In this document: piece after piece, positions 6,563-12,675 of the stretch | Layout: the number at the start of each line of letters is the position of its first letter | Position numbering within the stretch: the first letter of the stretch is position 1 | NCBI GenBank assembly: GCA_947260045.1 | Contig: CAMYOP010000098.1 | Span: 1 to 12,675, forward strand | DNA: 12,675 nucleotides | Reading direction: 5' to 3' | Source of the DNA: an uncultured Desulfobulbaceae bacterium | Lineage (GTDB): Bacteria > Desulfobacterota > Desulfobulbia > Desulfobulbales > Desulfobulbaceae | Made by a program: the position numbers and the translations under genes | The notes under the pieces: model-generated | The model's database searches: none | What the model saw: only the letters and a program-made list of their open reading frames with translations | What the model was told of the DNA's origin: nothing

Positions 6563-8074
6563 TTAATTAATTGTTTTTATAGTGCTTTCTCCATCAAGTA
6601 GATACGGTATTGTATCTTCGTCGTCCTCCATATCAACTCTGTTGCCAACCATCTGGTGAACGACTGCCCCGTCAATGATAATAATTCCAGGTGTTTCATT
6701 GAGCTTGGTGACCTGGTTACGATTGAGTTTGAGAGCAGTGGCATCATTTATGGCAATTCCTGGCTCGTTTGGTTTTGAGACCATATTGTCTTCGATTGTT
6801 CCGGCCCCGCCACCGGCAAGAGCGATCCCTGTAACTCCGGAGTTATAAACATAATTTCCCTGGATGACCACTGGCCGGTTTACGGAACCAGCTCCCCAGG
6901 AAGCGATTCCCGGCCTGTCTGGACCGTTATCATAAACAACATTTTTAATGATGGTCGGATGGGTTGTGCGATCAACAGGGTGTTGTCCCTGTGGTTTTCC
7001 TCTTTCAGCCAGGATACCGCCACCGGGATTGTCATGGACAATGTTACCAATAATAAGAGCATGGGAACCGTGGGTATTGCCCATACCGGGTGAAGGATTG
7101 GTGCCAAGCTCGCTGTCGTTATTGTCGAAAATCTCATTTCCTAAAATGGTGGGACTGGCGAAATGATTACAGCCGATTCCCAGGCCCAGACTGCCGCTTA
7201 TGATGTTGTTGTAGATAACAGCTGAGGCAGGGTTTTTTATGTTGGCCGAGCGAAAATCCCTGGTGTTCAGAGGACTCTGCTGATCATTATAGACAACATG
7301 GCTGCCTATGCCTGTGCTGCCCATGTCCTTTATGTAACAGTTCATGATGACAGGACTTGCGCCGCGAACATTTAAGCCATGGGCGTGACCGGGAATATGA
7401 TGATTCTGGTGGGGGAGGTTGCGGATGGTGAAACCATCAATAATGGTCTTATTGCTTACACCAGGATTGAAATCAACCATGCCATGCTTGGAAGGTGTTG
7501 TTTTGGAGCCGTCAATTATGGTGCGCAAGGTTCGGCGTGGCAGCCGTATCCTGGCGTTTTCAACAGGTACTAGATCATTGCCCCTCTCACTGGAATCAGA
7601 CAGCAGTTTAACTCCATCTTTCATGACGATCTGTTCAAAGTAGATACCAGCTGCCACGAGAACAGTGTCTCCACTTTTAGCAGCAGCAATCGCTTGCCTG
7701 ATACTTGGAAAATGGGAGGGGACTTTGATTATCGCACCTTTTTGGTGAAAGTCCTGATCAATTAGAGGCCCGGATGCCTCACTTGCCGCCTGTTGAGCAA
7801 GCTGGATGGCTTCAGCAATTGTTGGCATGTTTACTGTGGCCGTACCTTGGGCGTCTAGGACCTCCTGGGGCATATTGCTGATGAGCTCGTGGATGGTGCC
7901 TTTTATGCTTCCCTTTATTGCTTTTTTATTTTCGGCGCGGTTCTTTTTGATGGTTTCCTTAATTTTGTCAAAATCAGGTCCTATGGCCAAAGTATGGTTT
8001 ATGGGAAATAAGCAGGTCAGGGTAAATACAATAAAAAGTTTTAACAGGAAAAGCATGCGGCTTGAGCTGGTCAT
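6563..8074 (-). CDS. Exported right-handed beta-helix (pectin-lyase fold) protein
   Basis: This protein of about 503 residues starts at ATG 8074, where GGAG sits seven bases upstream; an ATG at 8080 directly abuts the same site and is less likely. A signal peptide (RMLFLLKLFIVFTLTCLFPI, cleavage probably after NHTLA) exports it. After a charged, helical segment, IKVPSHFPSIRQAIAAAKSG then DTVLVAAGIYFE is the classic entry to NosD/DUF1565-type beta-helices. Many short repeats follow with the pattern (V/I)I-x-(G/N)-N-x-(I/V), such as TIIKNVVYDN, VVIQGNYVYNSG and TIEDNMVSKPN. Such proteins bind or cleave polysaccharides or act as surface scaffolds. No catalytic residues of polysaccharide lyases are evident, so no reaction is assigned. 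It sits between the PFL gene and the two-component genes with gaps of 23 and 19 bases, implying shared transcription. Confidence 0.88.
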   Translation of the reverse strand: MTSSSRMLFLLKLFIVFTLTCLFPINHTLAIGPDFDKIKETIKKNRAENKKAIKGSIKGTIHELISNMPQEVLDAQGTATVNMPTIAEAIQLAQQAASEASGPLIDQDFHQKGAIIKVPSHFPSIRQAIAAAKSGDTVLVAAGIYFEQIVMKDGVKLLSDSSERGNDLVPVENARIRLPRRTLRTIIDGSKTTPSKHGMVDFNPGVSNKTIIDGFTIRNLPHQNHHIPGHAHGLNVRGASPVIMNCYIKDMGSTGIGSHVVYNDQQSPLNTRDFRSANIKNPASAVIYNNIISGSLGLGIGCNHFASPTILGNEIFDNNDSELGTNPSPGMGNTHGSHALIIGNIVHDNPGGGILAERGKPQGQHPVDRTTHPTIIKNVVYDNGPDRPGIASWGAGSVNRPVVIQGNYVYNSGVTGIALAGGGAGTIEDNMVSKPNEPGIAINDATALKLNRNQVTKLNETPGIIIIDGAVVHQMVGNRVDMEDDEDTIPYLLDGESTIKTIN

Positions 8075-8097
8075 ATACATTCTCCAAATTATCAGGG

Positions 8098-9108
8098 CTA
8101 GTTCTTCAATGATTGAAGAGGAGCTGGGATGCGCCCACCCCGCTTGACAAAGGTGTCTGCTGAAATCTTACTGACGGCCATTATGGGGGCTTTGCCCAGC
8201 AGGCCGCCAAAGTGAACAAAGTCACCAACTTTTTTTCCAGGTGCTGGGATTATCCGCACGGCTGTTGTTTTACTATTGGCACAGCCGATCGCCATTTCAT
8301 CGGCTATTATGGCTGCCAGGGTTTCAGCACTTGTGTCGCCGGGAATGGCGATCATGTCCAGGCCCACAGAGCAGATGCTTGTCATTGCTTCGAGTTTTTC
8401 AAGGGTAATGGCCCCAACTTTTGCGGCTTCGATCATGGATGCATCTTCACTCACTGGGATAAACGCTCCGGAAAGACCACCCACAGATGAAGAGGCAAAG
8501 AGTCCGCCTTTTTTCACAGCATCGTTGAGCATCATAAGAGCAGCTGTTGAACCAGGTGCCCCGGGCATGGCAAGGCCCATGGTTTCTAATATTTGCCCAA
8601 CTGAATCACCTTCTGCTGGCGTGGGCGCAAGCGAGAGATCGAGGTTGGAAAAGGTAACTCCAAGTTTTTTGGCAAGTTTTTTACCCACCAATTCGCCAGC
8701 GCGGGTAATCTTAAAGGCACTTTTTTTTATGGCCTCAGCCACTTCTCCCAGGTCAGCGTCTGGTCCAAGCTTTTCAAGGGCTCGGCGTACAGCCCCTGGG
8801 CCGCTTACCCCAACAAGTATTGAGCTTTCGCATTCGCCAGCACCGTAAAATCCACCTGCCATAAATGGATTATCTTCAACGGGATTGGCAAAGAGAACCA
8901 GTTTGGCGCAACCGATTCCATCATCTTCGGCTGTACGCTGTGCAGTTTCTTTCATGATACGGCTCATGGTGTAGCAGCCATCCATATTAATTCCTGATTT
9001 GGTGGAAGCGAGAATCACCGAGGCGCAAAATCGTTTGGTCGTGGAGAGCACTTCTGGCATCGCTGCTATAAGGGCAGTATCAATTGCGGTTTCACCCTTT
9101 TGAATCAT
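8098..9108 (-). CDS. PFL family (UPF0210/DUF711) protein, C-terminal part of a frameshifted gene
   Basis: These 336 residues match the bulk of the UPF0210 family of about 450 residues: KSGINMDGCYTMSRIMKETA, AKLVLFANPVEDNPFMAGG, VGVSGPGAVRRALEK, LSLAPTPAEGDSV, VGGLSGAFIPVSEDASM, ICSVGLDMIAIPGDTSAE and the end GGRIPAPLQSLKN. The ATG at 9108 is an internal Met of the family (GGYTAMIQKGE), and the same frame is open further upstream, encoding ANVSGGADFVGGYTA. So this is the 3' piece of one gene whose 5' piece is at 9105-9392 in another frame. The pieces overlap as ATGA, so this part might still be translated by coupling. The biochemical role of the family is not established to my knowledge. The gene is probably inactive here. 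Confidence 0.85.
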   Translation of the reverse strand: MIQKGETAIDTALIAAMPEVLSTTKRFCASVILASTKSGINMDGCYTMSRIMKETAQRTAEDDGIGCAKLVLFANPVEDNPFMAGGFYGAGECESSILVGVSGPGAVRRALEKLGPDADLGEVAEAIKKSAFKITRAGELVGKKLAKKLGVTFSNLDLSLAPTPAEGDSVGQILETMGLAMPGAPGSTAALMMLNDAVKKGGLFASSSVGGLSGAFIPVSEDASMIEAAKVGAITLEKLEAMTSICSVGLDMIAIPGDTSAETLAAIIADEMAIGCANSKTTAVRIIPAPGKKVGDFVHFGGLLGKAPIMAVSKISADTFVKRGGRIPAPLQSLKN

Positions 9109-9392
9109 GGCGGTGTAGCCACCGACAAAATCGGCACCACCTGAGACATTGGCGTGAGGCTTATTCGTTTATTGACAATGGGCAGCCCATATTCATCGGC
9201 AATGAAATCGGCTTTTTGGCTTAAGTCGGCACCTTTTGCCAGAATTTTTTCCCGAATTTTTTGAGCACAGGCCGATGGATCAGGGTCAGAACAATCAAGC
9301 AGGGAGATACCCAGGGTCACTGTTCTGATGTCTAATTTGTCTTCGGCGACCATCCCAACCGTTTCAAGGATCTCTTCATTGGTAAATTTCAT
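9105..9392 (-). CDS. PFL family (UPF0210/DUF711) protein, N-terminal part of a frameshifted gene
   Basis: These 95 residues begin like UPF0210 proteins: KFTNEEILETVGMVAEDKLD, IRTVTLGISLLDCSDPDP, ADEYGLPIVNKRISLTP. After LTP the homology stops and the last residues (about MSQVVPILSVATPP) are out-of-frame reading of the 3' piece. In relatives about 27 residues separate the TP motif from the G(V/A)DF(I/V)GG motif, but here only 11 bases do. This implies loss of about 70 bases, not a multiple of three. The gene starts eight bases after the ACT-domain gene. In other bacteria these two genes are commonly adjacent (UPF0237 then UPF0210), which supports the assignment. Confidence 0.82.
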   Translation of the reverse strand: MKFTNEEILETVGMVAEDKLDIRTVTLGISLLDCSDPDPSACAQKIREKILAKGADLSQKADFIADEYGLPIVNKRISLTPMSQVVPILSVATPP

Positions 9393-9400
9393 GGTGATGC

Positions 9401-9688
9401 CTATACCCTGTGCATGTATTGAAAAACTTCTGAATCCTGAACCGTAACCTCAAGAGACATGCCTTTTATTGACTCTTTGAGTCCGGCAGTGATTTCAGGC
9501 AGGGAAAGCTCGGATTTGACTCTGTCTGCCAGGAGAGTCATGGCAAAGATTTCATCGCCAAGGATTTTTTGATTAATATCAATGATATTTATGTTGTTAC
9601 TGGCAAGAACGGTGGCAATTTTGGCCACGATTCCAGTATCATCTTTGCCAATAACAGTGACAATGATGTGCTTTTTGTTTTTTCCCAT
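9401..9688 (-). CDS. ACT domain-containing protein (UPF0237)
   Basis: This is a stand-alone ACT domain of 95 residues: IIVTVIGKDDTGIVAKIATV, then LASNNINIIDINQKI and LGDEIFAMTLLADRV. The Gly/Asp turn in GKDDTGIV is the usual ligand-side loop of amino-acid-binding ACT domains. It probably acts as a small cytoplasmic sensor or regulatory partner, and the ligand is unknown. I chose the ATG at 9688, since AGAGGA then sits at normal distance and the length matches the family. The frame stays open to an ATG at 9784, but that extension (AYIRYVEYAKCYHDAVDRTF) is read from the palindromic repeat next door. The PFL gene follows after eight bases, the typical partner of this family. Confidence 0.9.
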   Translation of the reverse strand: MGKNKKHIIVTVIGKDDTGIVAKIATVLASNNINIIDINQKILGDEIFAMTLLADRVKSELSLPEITAGLKESIKGMSLEVTVQDSEVFQYMHRV

Positions 9689-9700
9689 CATGTATCCTCT

Positions 9701-9826
9701 TTTAATTTTGATGGCGTTGCGAAAAGTCCGATCTACGGCGTCGTGGTAACATTTCGCGTACTCGACATACCTGATGTATGCCATCGCACCCGAAATAACA
9801 CCACTTCTAGTATATCAAAATTTTAG
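9701..9826. repeat. Large imperfect palindromic repeat element (MITE- or REP-like)
   Basis: Nested inverted repeats share one centre. The outermost is AATTTTGAT (9704-9712) with ATCAAAATT (9814-9822). Inside is GTGGTAACATTTCG (9743-9756) against CGAAATAACACCAC (9791-9804). At the centre is CATAC-CTGAT-GTATG (9766-9780). The element fills most of the gap between the ACT and shikimate kinase genes. The segment around AGTCCGATCTACGGCGTCGT resembles dispersed intergenic sequence I associate with deltaproteobacterial genomes, which is recollection only. One window cannot show copy number. It may work as a transcript-end hairpin or a non-autonomous mobile element. Confidence 0.5.
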
Positions 9827-9873
9827 CTTAGCCATCTTCATACTTTTCGATTCACGTCTTAGCGTTTTATCCG

Positions 9874-10374
9874 CTAGAGCTTCAAATTTAAACGGATCAG
9901 TTCTGCAATTTCTTCCTGGTCAAGACCATTACAGTTAATGGTCAGTTCTCCATATTTGTTATAAAGAACTTGTCGTTCGTTATACAGGTCTCTTAATGTC
10001 TGGTCTTTTGATCTGGCTATTCCACGTGAATCAAAATTACGAATTCTCCTTGTGATTTCAGCATAGTCCACTTCAAGAAAAATAATTGTAGAGATGGCCC
10101 TCAGATGTTGCATGGCCTTTTTGCTGTATACAGCGCTGCCGCCAGTGGCAATCACATGATTATCAACATTGATTTTTAGAATTTCCTCTTCTTCAATCCT
10201 TCTTAAGTTGAGATGATCGCTTTCATCAAGGATCTGTTGTAGAGATTTTTGCTGATTTATCTGTATGAGGATATCGGTATCAAGAAAGCCGGAAGATAAA
10301 ATTTTGGCTAAGATTATACCAATGGTGCTTTTGCCGGCACCTGGCATGCCGATAAGTGTCAGGTTTGACTTCAT
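9874..10374 (-). CDS. aroK: Shikimate kinase
   Basis: This 166-residue P-loop kinase phosphorylates shikimate to shikimate 3-phosphate in aromatic amino-acid synthesis, in the cytoplasm. Walker A is LIGMPGAGKST (about residues 7-17). The DTD of FLDTDILI, the Arg of LNLRRIEEEEI and the glycines of VIATGGSAVY match the metal and shikimate-binding positions. A lid segment RNFDSRGIARS and LYNERQVLYNKYGEL (adenine-side Arg) follow. The family usually has GGG where this has GGS, and RPLL where this has RGIARS. It is therefore a divergent member, and a related small-molecule kinase is not excluded. The length is normal. The start at 10374 is set by the P-loop lying near the N-terminus, and no clear ribosome-binding site is seen. 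It stands apart from the ACT operon, separated by the palindromic repeat. Confidence 0.82.
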   Translation of the reverse strand: MKSNLTLIGMPGAGKSTIGIILAKILSSGFLDTDILIQINQQKSLQQILDESDHLNLRRIEEEEILKINVDNHVIATGGSAVYSKKAMQHLRAISTIIFLEVDYAEITRRIRNFDSRGIARSKDQTLRDLYNERQVLYNKYGELTINCNGLDQEEIAELIRLNLKL

Positions 10375-10875
10375 AGGTAATTTTTCCCAAACCAGCTTGA
10401 AGTTTTTTAGAAGTGGTCTGTTTCTGTCGGTATATTTTTAGGTGATGACCACTAAAGCTCAGTTGGAAACTAAACGGGAGGGGATTGATTTTATTTTTCC
10501 GTTATTATTTGGGAGACAGAATAATTTTCGCTGATACTACGCGAAAAAAATTCGGTCCCCTTAAGCTTAGGAAAAATGTAATCTGTCCTGGTGTTAACAG
10601 AGCTTGAAATGTCATCACATATTTTTATATAACTCATTCCCTTGCTGAAAGTCGAAGACTTTGCTGGTGGCAATGACTTATTAGCATTCTGAAAGGGAGT
10701 ATCTGGAAATAGAAAGTATTCAAATTTCCATTTTGAACAAGCTGTGACTTGCGAGAGTTTTGGAGAGAGTGTATTTCTTCTTCTCTATTTTTCCCAAGGA
10801 ATATAGACTGAAAATCTCTCCTGGTTAATAATTCCAGGAATAATTGGAATTAAAGTTTTGCGAGAAAAACGTTTG
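10375..10875. other. Gene-free region between divergent aroK and topB
   Basis: About 500 AT-rich bases must hold the promoters for aroK (leftward) and topB (rightward). I see no convincing gene. A 60-codon minus-strand frame at 10491-10673 lies largely over the palindromic element. Other structure includes AGTGGTC (10412-10418) inverted as GACCACT (10447-10453), 28 bases apart, and a small hairpin CCTGG...CCAGG near 10818-10836. No promoter could be placed with confidence. Confidence 0.5.
10511..10590. repeat. REP-like palindromic element
   Basis: GACAGAATAATTTT (10515-10528) is inverted, imperfectly, as AAAAATGTAATCTGTC (10572-10587). Inside, TTTTCGC (10525-10531) pairs perfectly with GCGAAAA (10541-10547) around a nine-base loop. 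GACAGAxTAxxTTTT arms of this sort are common in dispersed intergenic repeats. Copy number cannot be judged here. Confidence 0.4.
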
Positions 10876-12675
10876 ATGAAAGTTATCATTGCAGAAAAGC
10901 CCTCTGTTGCACGAGATATTGCAGCAGTACTCAATATGAAATCTAAAAAGAATGGCTATATAGAGGGTCGCGGCTGTGCTATTACCTGGGCCTTTGGCCA
11001 TCTGGTGACACTCCAGGAGCCTGGTGAATATGATCCGGCACTTAAGCGCTGGTCACTTGAGACTCTACCTTTTGTTCCCGATGAATTTAAACTCACCCTG
11101 ATTAAAAATCGAGGTGTGGACGACCAGTTTCGAGTAATTGAAACCTTGTGTAAAAAGGCAGATGAAATCATCTGCGCAACTGATGCCGGGCGGGAAGGAG
11201 AGTTGATTTTTCGCTATATTCTTGCATACAGTAAGTGTGAGGATAAGCCGATTCGTCGTCTATGGCTGAGTTCGCTGACACCTGATGCAATTGGGGAAGC
11301 CTTTAAAGATCTCAAAGACGGCCACGATTACGATTCGCTCTATGCTGCTGCACGTTGTCGCAGTGAATCCGATTGGATTGTCGGTCTCAATTCCACGCGT
11401 TATTACACGGTGCGTCATGGCCGGATAGGTGGTGGAGCCGACCGTGTACTCTGGAGCATTGGCCGGGTGCAGACACCTGTGCTGGCAATGATTGTTGAGC
11501 GCGATGACACCATCCTTCAATTCCGATCACAACCGTTCTGGGAGCTTGCTACCCGTTATCGGGAGGTCGTATTCAAATACACGGGCAAACGTTTTGAAAA
11601 CCAGGAAAAGGCCCAGGCCAAGCTCGAGACAATAAGTGGGCAGCCCTTTGAAATAACAGCAATTGCCGCGAAAAAGAAAAAAGAGCAGCCACCTCAACTT
11701 TTTGATCTGACTACCCTGCAGCGTGAAATCAACAAATTACATGGACTTTCAGCCTCAGATACCCTTGCTGCAGCCCAGAACCTATACGAAGCAAAGCTTG
11801 TCACTTATCCGCGCACTGATTCTCGCTACCTCAGTGAAGATATGAAACCGCGTATTCCCAAGATTCTGGAACAGCTTAAAGCACTTCGTCCTGAAGAGAT
11901 TGCGCCGCTCAACCTGGCTAAACTGCCCTTCACCAAGCGTATAATTGATGATAAAAAGGTGACTGATCACCATGCCATCATTCCCACAGGGGTTAAACCA
12001 CGTAAGCTCGGTGCAAGCGAAAAGCTCATCTATGACGCGGTTACCACTCAGTTCATTGCGGCTTTCTATCCTGTCTGCATAAAAAACGTCACCACCGTTG
12101 GAGGTATAAGCAACAAGGTAAAGTTCCAGGCTCGAGGAACGCAGGTTGTCGACCCTGGCTGGACCATTCTCTTTTCGAAAACGAAAAATAATCAAGAGGC
12201 AGCAAGTGGCCAGATTCTGCCACTTTTTGAGAAAGGTGAAACAGGCGAACATGAGCCTTCTTTGCGTGAAGGTAAAACCAAACCACCCAGTCATTTTACC
12301 GAAAACACTTTGCTTGGAGCCATGGAGGCTGCGGGGAAATTTGTTGCGGACGATACCCTGCGTGAAGCCCTCAAAGAGCGCGGCATTGGTACACCGGCAA
12401 CCCGTGCAGCTATCATTGAAACGCTCCTTCGTCGTAATTATATCCGCCGCCAAAAAAAACAGCTTCTCTGCACCGATATGGGGCGCATTCTGATTGCGCT
12501 CATCCAGGATCCTTTACTGAAGTCTCCAGAAATGACAGGGGAATGGGAGGAAAAACTGAAAAAAATTGAGCGCAGCCAACTGGATTCTGACGATTTTATG
12601 AATGGTATCCGTGATTATATCCGTGATTTAATCCAGACCAGTTCTGCCGGACATCTCAATTCTGCACGTTGGGGC
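10876..12675 (+). CDS. topB: DNA topoisomerase III (3' end outside window)
   Basis: The gene starts at ATG 10876 (KVIIAEKPSVARDIA) and stays open for 600 codons to the right edge, so the C-terminus is missing. It is a type IA topoisomerase that cuts one DNA strand and decatenates or relaxes DNA. The TOPRIM domain (about 1-135) has the N-terminal EKPS with Glu7 and ATDAGREGELIF with Asp103 and Glu107; the middle position of the usual DxDxE is Gly105, as I recall in many TopB proteins. The active-site Tyr311 is in LVTYPRTDSRYL. TDHHAIIPT (363-371) and GIGTPATRAAIIETLL (from 503) are further family motifs. No strong ribosome-binding site is seen. Any zinc-ribbon tail would lie beyond the window. 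It is well separated from neighbours and probably has its own promoter. The TopB rather than TopA call rests on the DAGREGE form and the short N-terminus. Confidence 0.93.
   Translation, partial: MKVIIAEKPSVARDIAAVLNMKSKKNGYIEGRGCAITWAFGHLVTLQEPGEYDPALKRWSLETLPFVPDEFKLTLIKNRGVDDQFRVIETLCKKADEIICATDAGREGELIFRYILAYSKCEDKPIRRLWLSSLTPDAIGEAFKDLKDGHDYDSLYAAARCRSESDWIVGLNSTRYYTVRHGRIGGGADRVLWSIGRVQTPVLAMIVERDDTILQFRSQPFWELATRYREVVFKYTGKRFENQEKAQAKLETISGQPFEITAIAAKKKKEQPPQLFDLTTLQREINKLHGLSASDTLAAAQNLYEAKLVTYPRTDSRYLSEDMKPRIPKILEQLKALRPEEIAPLNLAKLPFTKRIIDDKKVTDHHAIIPTGVKPRKLGASEKLIYDAVTTQFIAAFYPVCIKNVTTVGGISNKVKFQARGTQVVDPGWTILFSKTKNNQEAASGQILPLFEKGETGEHEPSLREGKTKPPSHFTENTLLGAMEAAGKFVADDTLREALKERGIGTPATRAAIIETLLRRNYIRRQKKQLLCTDMGRILIALIQDPLLKSPEMTGEWEEKLKKIERSQLDSDDFMNGIRDYIRDLIQTSSAGHLNSARWG

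Noticed and set aside
6880..7137. Second minus-strand frame inside the beta-helix gene
   Set aside because: Shadow of the beta-helix reading frame, with no independent start signal or family.
8276..8848. Plus-strand 190-codon frame
   Set aside because: Lies entirely opposite strongly conserved PFL-family coding sequence and has no recognisable features.
9105..9107. TGA ending the PFL N-terminal piece as a second selenocysteine codon
   Set aside because: Reading through gives sequence unrelated to the family, while the matching sequence is in another frame. A frameshifting deletion explains it.
10412..10453. AGTGGTC/GACCACT inverted repeat as a terminator or operator
   Set aside because: The arms are only seven bases and the loop is 28. 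There is no T-run after it and it is too long for a typical operator.
10491..10673. Minus-strand 60-codon frame in the aroK-topB gap
   Set aside because: Overlaps the palindromic element, has low-complexity composition and no ribosome site or family.
11782..12453. Minus-strand 223-codon frame
   Set aside because: Antisense to the topB catalytic region, where the plus strand encodes clear topoisomerase motifs.

Overview
The window looks like a piece of chromosome from a Gram-negative bacterium, probably a selenium-using deltaproteobacterium (Desulfobacterota, perhaps Desulfobulbales-like). This placement is an inference from moderate base composition, protein style and a likely selenoprotein. 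No rRNA or tRNA gene was seen to support it.

Layout. An AT-rich 3' fragment of a C-methyltransferase gene lies at 1-751 (+). From 9688 down to 937 almost everything is on the minus strand, closely spaced, in this transcription order: ACT-domain protein, PFL/UPF0210 (DUF711) protein broken by a frameshifting deletion, exported beta-helix protein, OmpR-type response regulator, sensor histidine kinase, a 97-residue exported selenoprotein that ordinary ORF calling misses, exported MsrA-MsrB fusion, COG2509-type FAD-dependent dehydrogenase, a doubtful small ORF and a four-helix membrane protein. An aroK-like shikimate kinase (-) lies upstream of this group, beyond a palindromic repeat. A 501-base gene-free stretch with a second palindromic element follows. 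Then topB (DNA topoisomerase III, +) begins and runs off the right edge.

Main discovery. On the minus strand at 4329-4622 an otherwise intact gene has a consensus ribosome-binding site, a signal peptide, a small betaalpha-betabetaalphabeta domain resembling heavy-metal-associated (HMA) proteins, and one in-frame TGA at codon 38. A 7-bp stem with loop UGGAA begins 15 nt after the TGA, at the spacing and with the loop G expected of a bacterial SECIS. I read codon 38 as selenocysteine. The gene lies between a two-component system and an exported methionine sulfoxide reductase. Its upstream region has three CTTTACA repeats spaced 22 and 11 bp apart ahead of a TATAGT box, a layout typical of OmpR/PhoB-family operators.

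How the genes may work together (inference). The sensor and regulator would detect envelope stress or metal. They would switch on the selenoprotein and MsrAB, which act outside the cytoplasm on oxidised protein or metal. The ACT and PFL genes form a conserved pair of unknown or regulatory role, damaged here.
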